DNA from: Echiichthys vipera
Taxonomy: Eukaryota; Chordata; Actinopteri; Perciformes; Trachinidae
Length of the DNA stretch: 64,000 bases
Direction: 5' to 3'
Assembly: GCA_963691815.1 (NCBI GenBank)
Contig: OY829645.1
Coordinates: forward strand, 39,687,094 to 39,751,093
Shown here: positions 13,105 to 34,015 of the stretch, one piece after another
How the letters are laid out: the number at the start of each line of letters is the position of its first letter
Numbering within the stretch: the stretch's first letter is position 1
Position numbers and translations under genes: made by a program
The notes under the pieces: generated by a model
What the model was told of the DNA's origin: nothing
Database searches by the model: none
The model's input: the letters and a program-made list of their open reading frames with translations, nothing else

Positions 13105-13664
13105 ATCTTGAGACTCATTTGAATGTAATTCTTTACGTTTGTCGTACGTGGTGTTGTTTTCTACTCTGTTACAAACCGTAGCACGCCGTGGAATGTTACC
13201 TGGTTCCTTCTGCTGTCTGATGTGTTCACGTCCTCTCAGCGTCCAGCTTCAAAGAGCTTCTTCCAGCGCGTTCAAACCTGAAATCAAAGACCAAACTGCT
13301 GTGCACTGGGGGTCGTAAATGTATTTTTCATATGTACTCCGTAAAATGGAAATTAATGATATAAATTTAGCTCAAAAGCAAATTTATTCAAACTATATTA
13401 TATTTATGAACCTATTACATTTTGTAGCTATCTACTGTAGCTCTTTCTCATCAGTGCGGGGATTGACCATGTGTGTGTGTTAAAACCACTACATTCAGCA
13501 GTGTGATGTGTTAATATTTGATTATTCTTTTTTTCTTTTCTCTTTTAAGATATTAAATGCAGCTGTTTTCTCTCTTCCTCCTCTCTTTATAATGAGGCCA
13601 ATGAAATACCACTAAATAGGCCCGCCATATGCTGTATGTATGAGATTGTGCATTCATTCTACTA

Positions 13665-13670
13665 AATAAA
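13665..13670 (+). terminator. Poly(A) signal, probably ccdc120
   Basis: AATAAA followed by a GTGTCATGTTG region. It is the first canonical signal after the coding end that is not inside the Tc1 insertion. Confidence 0.45.
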
Positions 13671-14098
13671 GTGTCATGTTGAAATCAACACAGAAAGTGT
13701 CCAACATCTTTATTTATTGTAGGATATGCGGTAATAGTGGAAGCATTTTACGGGTTTCTGAAACTAGTAAAACTAAGTGTATTTGTAAATGACTTAAAAG
13801 AAAAATGACCCTTCTCTATTATCATTAAACATAATGTGCTTGTAAATGGACAATGGGGTAGGGTTCCTGTACTCTCCCTCGAGTCCATACTCCCTAAATG
13901 AAAAACTGCCATAACCTCAAAGGTTCTTGTTTAAAACGTGTTTGAATTAATGTCTTTTGAATTGTGATGATTTATGATTGAAATAATGATTTTGTGGCCC
14001 TAAAGTCATGGACCGATTATGCGACAATAGGCCCCTAAGCACAGACATGTAAGAGCTCCCCGTCTACGCAGGGACAAGACACCCAGAGAGTCTTTTAG

Positions 14099-14525
14099 TT
14101 GTTTTGTTGTAATTTTTGGGTCTTTGTGATCATCGTTCACTTATTTTTAGATGGTCAGTTATTTTTCTACGTGGTCATTTTGTTTCTCTTTGTGGTCATT
14201 TTATGTCCATTCAAGTTTTTGTATGTCCCTGTGATTGTTTTGCATCTATTTTCTAGACATTTTATGTATATATGTTGTCGTTTTGTTTCTCTCTGTGGTT
14301 ATTTTACATCTATTTGTTTTCATTGTGTGTCTTTATCATCAATTTTTGTCTCTGTGGTCCTTCTGTGTCTATTTTCAGTCATTTAGTATGTATTTGTGGT
14401 CATTTTGCATCCCTGCAGTCATTTTTTGCCCCTTGTGGTCATTTTGTACCTGTAGACATTTGCTCTTTGTAGTCATATGGTTATACTTGTGGTCTTTTAG
14501 GATCTCTTTGTGATCATTTTTTTTT
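14099..14525. repeat. Degenerate T-rich minisatellite
   Basis: A loosely repeated unit of roughly 20-35 bp based on GTGGTCATTTTG plus a TTTGTATCTC-like spacer recurs about a dozen times. The open frames over it (poly Phe/Leu/Val/Cys) are by-products of the repeat and are not called as genes. This kind of tandem array is common in teleost genomes. Confidence 0.7.
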
Positions 14526-14849
14526 TTTTTCAGCAACATTTTATGAGTCAGGGCTCCTAACCTTATGGGCCCCTGGACCTCTGCACGGTAGGGCTGTTCA
14601 GTAATCCATCCATTTACAGTGTAACCCTGGTTTTGCTACACAAGAATATGGCAATACCAACCTTCTGTCAGTTTTTTTTTTTTTTTAAATAACTTATCTT
14701 ACATTAAGATAGCATTATTCTTTCAGGGTGACCAGTATGTAAAACCTGTAATTGAATTGTAATAAAATCAGAGATTAAATAATAAATGAGATAGTGACGT
14801 CACCCTGTCTGGAAATAGAAGTGGTAGCTGCATAGTGTTAAATGTTGTC

Positions 14850-15033
14850 AGAAGCAGCAGCAGCAGCAGCAGCAGGAGTGTGCTATTCCTGGACCTGAGT
14901 GTCTTTCACGCACAGAACACAGTGAGGAGGAGCAGAGCCGGTTGAGTCCTTGTGCCAAGCTCTTTCATGTCCCGTGTTACAAATATTAAAACTGGATATA
15001 TCCAAAGTTACTCTTTAACTGTCACACACAGGG
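14850..15033 (+). other. Possible non-coding first exon of srpk3, with a short CAG repeat
   Basis: A CAG run (about six units, 14856-14873) sits in moderately GC-rich sequence. That sequence ends in a strong donor, CAGGG|GTAAGTAG, at 15033/15034. The matching acceptor would be TTCTTCAG ending at 15818, 12 nt before the srpk3 ATG. The 5' boundary is a guess, and the exon is inferred only from the splice signals. Confidence 0.35.
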
Positions 15034-15567
15034 GTAAGTAGGCTCCTCCTCAAATGTTGTTGAGTATTAATTGTGAACGAATACAGCTCTCTTAAGTTTT
15101 TATCGTTGAGACCAGGATTGCAACATGCAGAGTACTGATTTAGTCTAGTCCAGCACGAGTCAACTTGACTTCCAGCTTAAAACAAAACTATGTTGCTGCG
15201 TGAGCAAAAAGCAAAAGATGGACATGAATAAATTAGTTACTTAGGCCTAAAGTACTTTAATGTTGTAAGGTAAAAGTGTAAGTTTTGTCTGAGAAATGCA
15301 TCTAGGCTCTACATTTTTCATTAACCACCTTAGTACTTATTGAGTTAGTTGCAGTACAGTGAGAGTCGCCTGGCCGCCTGTATTTTTCTCATCATTTTAC
15401 TGACTTTCCAAAGCATTGATCTAATACTTTTAAATAACATGAACTATATTGAACTGCCAGCAGTTCATGTTTACAACTGTAGCGGACACACATGCAGTAT
15501 CAGAAAGAGTTCAGTTGCAGCTGGGCCAGTGTCAGGAGCTATTTACGTTGACATGCCATTCATCCAG

Positions 15568-15577
15568 CTAAAAATAA
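15568..15577 (+). promoter_or_regulatory. MEF2 consensus site upstream of srpk3
   Basis: CTAAAAATAA fits the MEF2 consensus YTAWWWWTAR exactly and lies 254 bp before the srpk3 start codon. Two E-boxes (CAGCTG at 15774, CACCTG at 15781) follow. Mammalian Srpk3 is known to be a MEF2-controlled, muscle-specific gene, so the site fits that regulation. It may sit in intron 1 rather than the core promoter. Confidence 0.5.
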
Positions 15578-15830
15578 ACGCACACATTCACTGCCACTTT
15601 GAAAAGTCATGGCAAACTCTTTTTTATATGTTGCAAACCTGCAATCAGTGACTAAAACCACAAACTAGCTGCCAGAGCCAAATCATCAACTTTGTTTCAG
15701 ATATGTTAGCAAGCTTAAAGAACTCCTTCCATATTTAAAAAACACATTTTGGTTGCAGCTTTCTTCCTCAGTGCAGCTGTCACCTGGACCCTCCTTCAGA
15801 TGTGCTTGAATTCTTCAGGCTCCATTAAAC

Positions 15831-25081
<9,251 letters not shown>

Positions 25082-25359
25082 ACGCACCTGTTCTGTCTTG
25101 TTCAGACCTCAGTGGACTAGCTCTCTGTTGAGGAGCAGGGAGGCAGACAGCTGTGGGATATACAGCAGTAGTCTGGTGCTGGCATCATGAGTGCAGATTT
25201 CATTCATATTTATTAGCCTGAGGAAGAGCATTTTCCAGGCTTGGTCTTTTAGTATTTTTATGGAAGTCACAACTAATTCAGGCATAGCAATGACCAAAGA
25301 GAAGTTTTAATCCTACTGGAAAACTGCCTTGTTACATGATCAAAAAGTTCTTGAGTTTC

Positions 25360-25365
25360 AATAAA
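25360..25365 (+). terminator. Poly(A) signal of srpk3
   Basis: AATAAA 279 nt after the stop codon, the first canonical signal downstream of srpk3. Confidence 0.55.
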
Positions 25366-25794
25366 CTGACATATGACTGCTTTTATTCTCAGGTAGTTAT
25401 TCTTAAGACAGCTAAATCAAGACCCTACCGTGAAGAAACACTTGTTTTAAGCACTGAAAAGGTAGTGGTATACCATCTGAGATATGACATGGACATATTC
25501 AGAAACGTCATCTTGAAGGAGTACCATGATAACGCTCCACAGATAAGGATATTAGTTTTATTATTACTTTTAAGAACAACAACACACTGCAGTCTGTGAT
25601 AGAAACTTAATTTAGGGTGCTTTAGGAGAAAAGGGTGAAAATGTAATCAAAATAGAAATAAAACACAATAATAAAGTATCAGATTAAGCATCTGAACATA
25701 ATGAAAAGTGAATGCAACAGCATTCAAAGTGAGCCCCAAGAAACCATTAATAAATGCCAAGCAGGAATTCCCCCCCCTCCTTTTTTTTCATTAC

Positions 25795-25796
<2 letters not shown>

Positions 25797-25842
<46 letters not shown>
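25797..25842 (+). repeat. (GT)n microsatellite
   Basis: About 23 uninterrupted GT units between srpk3 and comt; degenerate GT continues to about 25868. Confidence 0.95.
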
Positions 25843-25843
<1 letters not shown>

Positions 25844-25952
25844 AGTGTGTGCGTGTATGTGTGAGTGTCAGTTGTGCATTCCTTACATTGCATGTTCACA
25901 TTCAGCAGTGCCCCGAGAGGGGGATGGAAGAAAGCGGAGGGAGGAGTTAACA

Positions 25953-25958
25953 TATAAA
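25953..25958 (+). promoter_or_regulatory. TATA box, probable comt promoter
   Basis: TATAAA in the context CATATAAACAC, about 30 bp before the inferred start of a short leader exon that ends in a good donor at 26057. There is no other TATA-like motif between the srpk3 poly(A) signal and the first comt coding exon with such an arrangement. Confidence 0.35.
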
Positions 25959-25984
25959 CACAGGCATATGTCCGCCTGCTAGAA

Positions 25985-26057
25985 AACTCACAGGTTTTAG
26001 TCCTCTAGCAGTGAGAGGAAGGGAGACAGGGACAGGGAGCGCTGCCTGCCCACACGT
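25985..26057 (+). other. Possible non-coding first exon of comt
   Basis: The coding exon of comt opens one nt after an acceptor (TTGCTTACAG ending 27157), so a spliced 5' UTR exon must exist. The candidate ends CACACGT|GTAAGTCTC, a near-perfect donor. The 5' end is estimated from the TATA box. Confidence 0.35.
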
Positions 26058-27158
26058 GTAAGTCTCATTTTCTGTTAGATTTTAATGAGAGAAATGCATG
26101 AGGTGTTTTGTTGTGAAGTTTTTGTTCCTTTGTTACTCAAGGGAGACCACAGCTCAGTCCTGGTTAAATTCCTGCTGTGGAGTGAAGAGTGTGTGCACAA
26201 ATTGGGGAGTTACTGACTTAGCTGCTTATACTCTTCAGTCGGGCCATTTTCACAACAAATACTGTATTTCATCTTCAACAAGGCATACATTTCTGGATAT
26301 TTTATATAACCTTTATTTTTCCTGTTCTTTTATTTGAAAACTTTCTATGATTTGCACAGTGATCGGATGTGTTAGTATGCACAGCATGTCAATAGGTATT
26401 GTGCAATTGTCTCTCTACACAATGATAAAAGAGGGAAGTGTGTTTTTCAAGCCATGCCAAGACTCTTCTGCTTTTCTGTTTCTGCATCTCTTGATTGTGT
26501 GTACGCCTGGAGAAAGCAAAGTAAAGGTTAAAGTCCCAGTGCTCTGCCTTTTGTGACATAGATCTTAACCCCTCAGCCAGTTGCCATGCAACTCAAACTC
26601 CAAATCAAAAGGAATTACCTCAACCACCACTGGTCTTTCACAGTTGCATTGTTAGTGCAAGGTAAAGCCGTTTCCAGCCTCTCCACTGCTCTCCCGCAGA
26701 AGGAGCCCTTGTTTAGGATTCTGTGCTATTCTCCTCCTTTTTGCTCTGTTCTTCCCACTTCATCCGTGCTCGACATATCTGAGAGGGAAAGCCGCACACA
26801 AAGGACTGTGTTTGTGTTTACCTATGCTTATTGCAGTTGGTATTAAATGATATCCTCCAGTGATATGACCACATAAGGCTGTGTGTGGGTGTGCAGCTTG
26901 GAACTGGCAGCAGCAGCAGCAGCAGCAGCAGGTAATGAAAACAGGAGCAGTGACAGTATTGTACTCTGCATAGTAAACACCCATCTCATTATCCCAACAC
27001 AAAGGGATGGGAGAGTGATATGCGAGCTTTCATTTATCTCATGCAGATGTGTTGTTACAATACTGTATCTGTGGATAATATATCACAGTCTCTTTCTTTA
27101 ATCCAGCACCATATAACCATGCCAAATGAACATTTGCTTTCTCTGTTTTGCTTACAGG
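26058..27158. other. comt leader intron region
   Basis: Non-coding. It contains a short CAG run (about seven units, 26911-26931) and nothing else recognisable. Confidence 0.4.
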
Positions 27159-30100
27159 ATGTGGCTGACTCTTCTATACAGTTGCACCGCTGGAGCAGCT
27201 TTTCTGTATGCTCTGTACAGATGGCTGATCCCCGCTGCTGTGCAGTATCATGGAGCCTTGGCACTAATGTGGCATGATGTCATTGTGGAGCGGATGCTGG
27301 ACACCTTGACCCAGTCCACCCGTCCTCAGGTGGGCCTTCCCTATACAGTGTTCACCTCTGACAAGAGCAGCCCTGGCACACATAGTCCTACAGGTGGAGA
27401 CGATTTAGGCTGGCAGAAAATAGAGCTTTGTAAATAACATACTTTATTTTGGACAGTTGAAAAATAAATATGTACATCAAACAAAGGAGCAAATAATAGC
27501 AGTAAACAACAAGCAACATAAACTAACATGTCGTGTTGGAAAATGAGTAAGAAAAAGCAATATGCTTATCTAGTCCTACCCCTATTCTATACTGATCTGA
27601 TCATCAGTTACATACACCGCTCTCCGCTCCAGTGTCCACCCCCACAACTGAACCACTATATTTTTCTTCTTTATACAAATCAACATGACGACCCAGGAAC
27701 GGGAAAAATATAACCAACATCACCATCACCATCAGCATGCTTTACACCCCCTTCCTCTTTTCTGTACCTCGATAAATAATTTTCTCCTACATCTTTTTAA
27801 GCTGATTTCACCATTCCATAAAATCACTTCATAAATTGATACGCAAGCAAAGTTTCAAATGTAATTTAGATCAAATAAAGCACAACTGAGGCTGACAAGA
27901 ATCACTGGTTTGGACAAAGTGTTGGACATTAAAACTTTGCCTGATGGATCACCAGAGTCACTGGGCTTCGCTCTCATGAATATATGACATTTCATGGCAA
28001 TCAATCCAACGGTGGTGAACCAACTGAAAGACTAACATTGCCATCCATAGAGCCACAAATTTTTTTTTTTTTCTCAATACATGTTGCACTGAAATGTACT
28101 GAAAAACTAAATTAGACTTTTTTGACCCCATGACCTCTTGTTGCTCACTGAAAACATTGTTGAACTTCCTTCAGTTTTCGGATCTTTGGTTTTAACCAGA
28201 TTCACTAAGCTCTTGAGAAAACGGGTCAGGTGCAGGTCAGGAATAGATTAAACCTGAAACAATAGACTTTTCACATGTGTAACTAATAGCATTCATTATA
28301 GCTGAACTCCATGTAGGTGCCCATCTGCTTTACTTTCGTGCACGCTGGTTCACTGTGATGGAACAGAACAATTGTTTATGTTATTAGTGACACCTGGGAT
28401 TCTTCTCCTGCTATGACCAGCAAAAGGCCTTTCATCTATTCTCATCAACACTGGCTGCTGAAGTTACTGGTCAAGACCTACAGTTCAGTTTAGAGCTGTA
28501 TACCTGTCTGTGAACAACACTGACATGTACGGATTTCAGCAATAAAAATGCCACGATGGGGGAGGGAAAAACTACAGCAGACGATGCAAATTTTAAAGAT
28601 ATAGGGTAGATGTTAACATTACAGCATTCAGGATGGATGCACTTTGTCTTACACATAATAATATAAAACATGTGTATAAAGTATACAATATAAAATAGAC
28701 AATCAGTCAGATAACATATAATTTTAACTTGACAATGACGCCTTTCATGAAGTTACATCACATCCAGCATGAGAAACAGGGAATAAAAAATAGGCATGCA
28801 TGCCTGCCTACAAATGTGAGTTCACACTTCTTTATTGTTTCCTGAGAAGGAGCTCCTTTGTGCTAATTAATTAGGGCTGGTGCTTCTTCATCTGTCCCTA
28901 ATGAAAGAAAACTCGCAAAAGAAGCTTTAGGCCTCGTTGTCTTTTGATCAAGTGTTCACAATGCGACTTAGTAAATGAACAGAAGAAGCTTAACTTTCTT
29001 TAACTTCACATTTTTAAATAAAATTGTATACTTGCTTACAGTCAACAACCAGAGATAAACATTTTACACACAGTTTGCCATGAAATAGTGTTCGGTTTTT
29101 GGATTTCTCGATGTAAGGCAGAGTGCACCTCACAGGTCAAAGGTGAGAACTGGAAAGCTGCTGGTTTGAATTCCTGAAATAACTGATTAAAGCTCTTTAA
29201 AACTTTTAAATACTGTTGTTAAAGTCACTGCACCCTCACCCAGATGTAACCAGTTGATTAGACCTCCGCTAAGGTTGAACTTCGACAGGATTCTGTTTGT
29301 TTCCTGATGGGAAACTTTGTGTACACAAAAGACACACCCAGAATATCTATATAATGGGTGTGGAGCGACTGTAGACTGAGAGGGTTTCAAGTTTAACAAA
29401 AAAAACCTCAGTATAATCTTTAAACACAAGGCAAACACACAAACAAACTGACAACTACCAACAAGGGCTTAAACCGTAACACAATGTTGAGAAGGTGCTG
29501 CCTGTACAGAACATACAGCAGATAATAAAGGAACGAGAAACAGCTGTGCAGGAGCAGAAGACATGCTGAGGATGGATGAGGTAGAAAAATAAATACACAT
29601 ATGCCTTTAAATTATTATCTGCCTGGCCTCTGAAATGAATCCTCAGCACAGGTCACATCCAAACTACAAAGAAAAAACTAAACAAAAGAACAAAAGGGAT
29701 GATTTTAAGATTTTATTGATCTTATTGATTCTTTATGGATTCTCTTATTCATTCCTGATCAATTTTCCGTGTGGATAAAGAGGTTTTCATTGTCAGTGCA
29801 AATGTTTTATTATGTCTGAACGCAGTGCAGATGTAATGAGATAATATTTGTTTTGGTTTTCTTAGTCAAAGACAATGACTCCTTCTTCTTCCTCCAGTTT
29901 CCAGGTGCTTCATGAGATGATGCATGAGTTTGACGTCATTGTTTTGCCATGCTCTGCCAAAAAAACATGCCAGCATTAATAAAAGGAGTTGATAAACATG
30001 AGAACCGGTTCTTGATTCCCATCCCTACTATTGACTTGATTCCATATTGAAAGAAATGACACTAATCCTTTCAGCAATGCCTCTGAATCTGAAGCCCTGA

Positions 30101-31367
30101 GAGACACGTACGTTGTAAATTTAAACATAACATTTTAGAAAACTTGTCATCCAAAAATACTTGTCTTAGTACAAGTAATCCATCAATTATACTTTATTCA
30201 TCCCCGAGGGGAAATTCTTTCAATCAACTGGGACAAGAAACTAATAATCTATGAAACATTTAAAAGTCAATTTATGTCGCAGAGTTGCAGATGGATAAAA
30301 ATATATGCAGTACATACAGTATTATTGCTCCTTAATGCTGTTCTGTTGAATCTTCGTGTGAAAATGCCAAAAGAATTCAAAGAAGAGGATAGACACCAAC
30401 AACTGAGAGCCCAGAAGTTATTTTACTTATGCTTATTAATCATCTAAAAAAAGAAAATGCTCTACAGTATTTCTCTCTCCCTTCAGCGGCTCCTGGGTGC
30501 AGTGCAGAAGAACGCCACTAGAGGGGACCCTCGGAGTGTGGTCAAAGCCATCGACCAGTTCTGCAGAAACAAGGAATGGGCCATGAATGTGGGGGATGAG
30601 AAAGGTACAGATTTTTTAGAATATTATATGTGTTTCATGTGGAAAACCAAGATCTTATATGGCTCAGCTGTGTGTTTTGTATCTTTTTTATTGTCTCAGG
30701 CTGCATTCTTGACTCAGTGGTGTCTGAGGTAAACCCAGCCACTGTGCTGGAGCTGGGGACCTACTGTGGCTACTCCACGGTGAGGATTGCCAGCCTGCTT
30801 CCACCTCACGGCAAGATCATCACTCTTGAATTTAACCCAGAATATGCTGCAATTGCTCGTCAAGTCATCGCTTGGGCAGGATTAGAAGACAAGGTAAAAG
30901 TGTCTCCACACAAACTGAAAAACAATTATTTATAATGAGGTACAGGTCAGAACACAGTGTGTTTCCTATAGGTCCAGTTAGTTGAAGGAGCATCTGGTGA
31001 CTGGATCCCCAAAATGAAGGAGCAGTTTGGGGTGAAGACCTTTGATTTGGTTTTCCTGGACCACTGGAAAGACCGTTACCTTCCTGACACAAAATTGATG
31101 GAGGCAAGATTATTAGGCTTATTTTATAACGATCAAACTTTTCGACTTTTCTGCCATGATGCATGATGCCCTTTGCTTTTTCATCAGGAATGTGGCCTCC
31201 TCAGGAAAGGCAGTGTCCTGCTGGCGGACAACGTCATCTGTCCTGGAACACCTGACTACCTGGAGTTTGTCCGGAGCAGCCCGCGCTACACTAGCCAGTA
31301 CTTCAAATCCCACCTGGAGTACACTAAAGTGGAGGATGGCTTGGAAAAGTCTGTCTTCTTAGGGTAG
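27159..31367 (+). CDS. comt: Catechol O-methyltransferase, membrane-bound form
   Basis: Five coding exons give 264 residues (human MB-COMT 271): 27159-27329, 30487-30604, 30700-30893, 30972-31103, 31188-31367. A single N-terminal membrane anchor (MWLTLLYSCTAGAAFLYAL) precedes the Rossmann-fold methyltransferase. Visible motifs are KEWAMNVGDEK, the SAM loop LELGTYCGYSTVR, LDHWKDRYLPDT with Mg2+ ligand D191 and base K194, and LLADNVICPG with D219 and N220. These positions equal the human MB-COMT numbering. The enzyme transfers a methyl group from SAM to catechol hydroxyls of dopamine, noradrenaline and catechol oestrogens. TOMT is excluded because the LDHWKDRY and ADNVICPG motifs are COMT-like. 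Fish carry two comt paralogues and I cannot say which this is. The fourth intron is GC-AG. Confidence 0.93.
27330..30486 (+). other. comt intron after coding exon 1
   Basis: A 3.1-kb intron without exons. 27900-28060 matches the same teleost repeat as in srpk3 intron 9, in the opposite orientation (TTTCATGGCAATCAATCCAA, then CATTGCCATCCATAGAGCC). 29219-29373 may be a small inverted-repeat element with ends like AGTCACTGCACCC. A sequence ending GGTTCTTGATTCCCATCCCT at 30027 resembles one end of a hAT-type miniature element. TTTATTCATCCCCGAGGGGA near 30190 resembles a fish LINE tail. Confidence 0.45.
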
Positions 31368-31502
31368 TTTTTAACAAAAAATACTCATGTTTCACACAGG
31401 TTCTAGTAAACCTCAGATCTATGCTGTCTTTGGTTCACTGAGCACTCAAAATTGGGAATTCAATCTGTTTTTCTAATATGTTATAGAGTGTATAAGCTTG
31501 AA

Positions 31503-31508
31503 ATTAAA
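31503..31508 (+). terminator. Poly(A) signal of comt (ATTAAA variant)
   Basis: ATTAAA 136 nt after the stop, followed by a GT-rich stretch (TTTGTGTTGTGTGCTTTATT) typical of the downstream element. Confidence 0.5.
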
Positions 31509-32035
31509 AGTAATGTGAAGGAATTTGTGTTGTGTGCTTTATTTTTGTAACACCACATGATGAAGTATGGAAGCCCTGAGAGGCAAGTAAGATTTTCTTT
31601 TCCTGGTGATCCATTTTGTTTTTCATCTAGTTAAGTGTCTGTTAAGTTCCTATCTATCTAAGAGTGAGTATGAGTTTTCCAATATCCGTGTCTGCGACGA
31701 CATTCTCTCCCTAAATTTAAATGCACTTCCATGTTCGTGACGTTGCTGTTGGTCTACAGGTGAAGCTTCTCACTAAAGCACGTTCTGCGTTTTGTTGTAA
31801 TCGGAAATCAGGAACTTCCAGCTTCTGAGTGAGGCCCATAAAACAAAGCACCAATGGGCTCCTTCCTTTTGGATTGCATTTGGTAATGGACTTGAACGGA
31901 CTTTACTATGAGAGGAGCTGGTACCTGGGCCAGTTGGTATGTCTTTCAAAACACTCTTTTAATAAACCTCAGTTTCACTAACTACGTTTTTGGTGCTTCA
32001 GTTTATGTGTGACTCTTATCGACTTATATCATGCT

Positions 32036-32600
32036 ACTGCAGAAGTTTGGTTTAGATTTGCGTGTTGTGTATATAAAAGTTTCCATGGTCTCACTCCACC
32101 ACCACTGGAGAATAAAGAAAAGGACTCTGGAAGGTCTGAGCACCAGGGCTTGTGTTAGAGGAGAGTGTGAGATCCCCCACAGGCGCACTGCATTTGGGAA
32201 GAATGTGTTGTCTGTTGTGTGTGTGTGTGTGTGTGTGTGTGGGGGGGGGGTCTGGAATAGTCTTCCCTCCACAATAAGGGAATGCCCCACATATTCATCT
32301 TTTAAAGGTCGACTCAAAAGGAGTTTAAATCAAATCAAAAGTGCGACCACTGACTCGTCTGTATCATATTGCACATGACGTTTTATTTCATTGTTTTATC
32401 CTGTGTGGGTCTGGTGTCCTCCTGAGTATGTCATGTATTGGGCGGTGTTTCTTGTCTCTTCTATTTGTATTTTATTTATTTATTTAGTAGTATTTGTATT
32501 TTTTCTAATTTTTTTTTTATTGTTTTATTGTTTTTTTTGTTGTTGTTATCGTTGATCATTAATGTGCACTGTCCCTAACAAATAAAGTATTGATTGATTA
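32036..32600 (+). mobile_element. 3' fragment of a non-LTR retrotransposon (LINE)
   Basis: The open frame 32031-32378 keeps the C-terminal end typical of CR1/L2/Rex-like reverse transcriptase ORFs: RGECEIPHRRTAFGKN, then VWNSLPSTIRECPTYSSFKG. It is followed by an AT-rich 3' UTR ending near AACAAATAAAGTATTGATTG. A GT microsatellite has grown inside the coding remnant. The reverse transcriptase core is absent, so this is a 5'-truncated copy. Confidence 0.7.
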
Positions 32601-33227
32601 TTTGGTGTTATCATGAGCAGTATTGGTGGTTAAAAAAGACGTTTTAATGCCTTCCCCGTGCTGCCCCGAGCTAACCAGTGTTAGCCGTATTTGGCTTTTA
32701 GCGACTGTTATTATAGTACTGTACTGTACTATATAGATATTTCCGTTAATAGTTGGTACACGGAAAAAATCGTCTCGATGGCTTATTTGATGAGCGTATT
32801 TGACGAAAAAGACCCTGGGAGGATTTTACACCGGAATTTCACTTGAATAGGGTAAACACTTATAACAAATAGATATCAAAATGAAACTTCCCCAGTTGAT
32901 TACTTGTATTTAAAATACTAAATATTCTTTGATGACAAGTTTTCTAAAATGTTATGTTTAAATTTAAAACTTCTTATATGTCTCTCAGTATCGAAGTCTC
33001 ACTAACTGATGCATCACGTCTGTATTGATAAAAAGGCGGCAGTAGTGAGACAGTGTTCAAGCGTCTAATTGACAGATGATGAGCTGCAAACTGATCTGGG
33101 AGCTGCTTTTCCCAAAGCATCAACTCAAATCAATAATAAATCTAATCCAGCTGCATTCTGTGACGCTGAAACCTTTCTTTCTGCACTGATATTCTCCACC
33201 ATTGTGACAGTGTTGACAGGTGTGTTT

Positions 33228-33230
<3 letters not shown>

Positions 33231-33284
<54 letters not shown>

Positions 33285-33303
33285 GAGAGAGAGTGTGTGT
33301 GTA
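33231..33303 (+). repeat. (GA)n then (GT)n microsatellite
   Basis: About 60 bp of GA repeat grading into GT. Poly Glu-Arg and Ser-Leu open frames over it are artefacts. Confidence 0.9.
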
Positions 33304-33536
33304 TGTGTGTGTGTGTGTGTATACGTGAGAGTATGAATCAAATCGCTGCTCATCTAATCTCTCAAAGTGAGTTCCATCACGCTTGGGGGTGGGGTCGGGT
33401 TTCTGCATTTGGTTCAGCTGTATGAAAAAAAAGAAGTGGGCTAGTCCACCTAGTGCTTTCTTCACAGACGCCTGCATGATAATCCCAATCTGTGACCATT
33501 AGTGCACTGAGAGAACAAGCAAGGAGAGAGTTCAAC

Positions 33537-33537
33537 G

Positions 33538-33568
<31 letters not shown>

Positions 33569-33667
33569 GGAGAGAGAGAGAGGGAGAGAGAGAGGGTGAG
33601 GGGGAGTGCCTGGACAGAGATGCACACAGAGGAAAAGGATCGAGAGACAGAGAGTGAGTGAGAGAGA
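33537..33667 (+). repeat. Interrupted (GA)n microsatellite
   Basis: A purine tract rich in GAGA near the likely 5' end of grm6. It may be partly transcribed. Confidence 0.85.
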
Positions 33668-34015
33668 GCGAGAGCTTTTAAGGGATTTGGCAGTGATTTG
33701 TAGAATCTCACTGCTGTAATGTTTCCCCTTTCCTCCACTTTTCTCTGTTTTTGCTATGATCCTGCACCCTGAAGACTAAAAAAGTCAGTGCTTGCATTTA
33801 GTCTTTTCAGTCACAACTACTTCTTTATGTTTTTAGAGTTCTGCTTATTTTTGAGAGTGCACAGCGGCTTTCTGAGATGATAGAGGATTTACTTTTGGTG
33901 AGGAGGAGAGCCTTGCCTTTAGATATATAATCACATTTTGGACCACAGATGGAGGCCTGTTTGGAAGAACTCATGTGATGGAGAAAATCAAGACTGGTCA
34001 ATGAAGAATGGACAG
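33668..34015 (+). other. Possible non-coding leader exon of grm6
   Basis: The first grm6 coding exon starts just after an acceptor (CTCTACACAG ending 35110), which implies an upstream UTR exon. The best upstream donor is GACAG|GTAAGAAG at 34015/34016. The 5' limit is not determined. Confidence 0.3.

Larger units (their letters stand above)
10114..13690 (+). other. Probable ccdc120 3' UTR and flank
   Basis: No coding exon is visible after the TGA at 10111-10113. The stretch is AT-rich and interrupted by a Tc1-type element (10936-12252). A C-rich run at 13087-13104 could form a G-quadruplex on the opposite strand. The first convincing poly(A) signal outside the transposon is AATAAA at 13665, so the 3' UTR may be about 3.5 kb. 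RNA data would be needed to confirm this. Confidence 0.45.
31368..33620. other. comt-grm6 intergenic region
   Basis: Non-coding apart from LINE-derived sequence at 32036-32600. It also holds a GT run followed by a G10 run (32216-32250) and a GA microsatellite. No other gene was recognised. Confidence 0.5.

Noticed and set aside
27159..31367. Calling the methyltransferase tomt
   Set aside because: TOMT lacks the KEWAMNVGD, LDHWKDRYLPDT and LLADNVICPG blocks seen here, which are COMT signatures.
33069..33738. Glu/Arg- or Ser/Leu-rich open frames of 68-118 codons
   Set aside because: Produced by GA and GT microsatellites.
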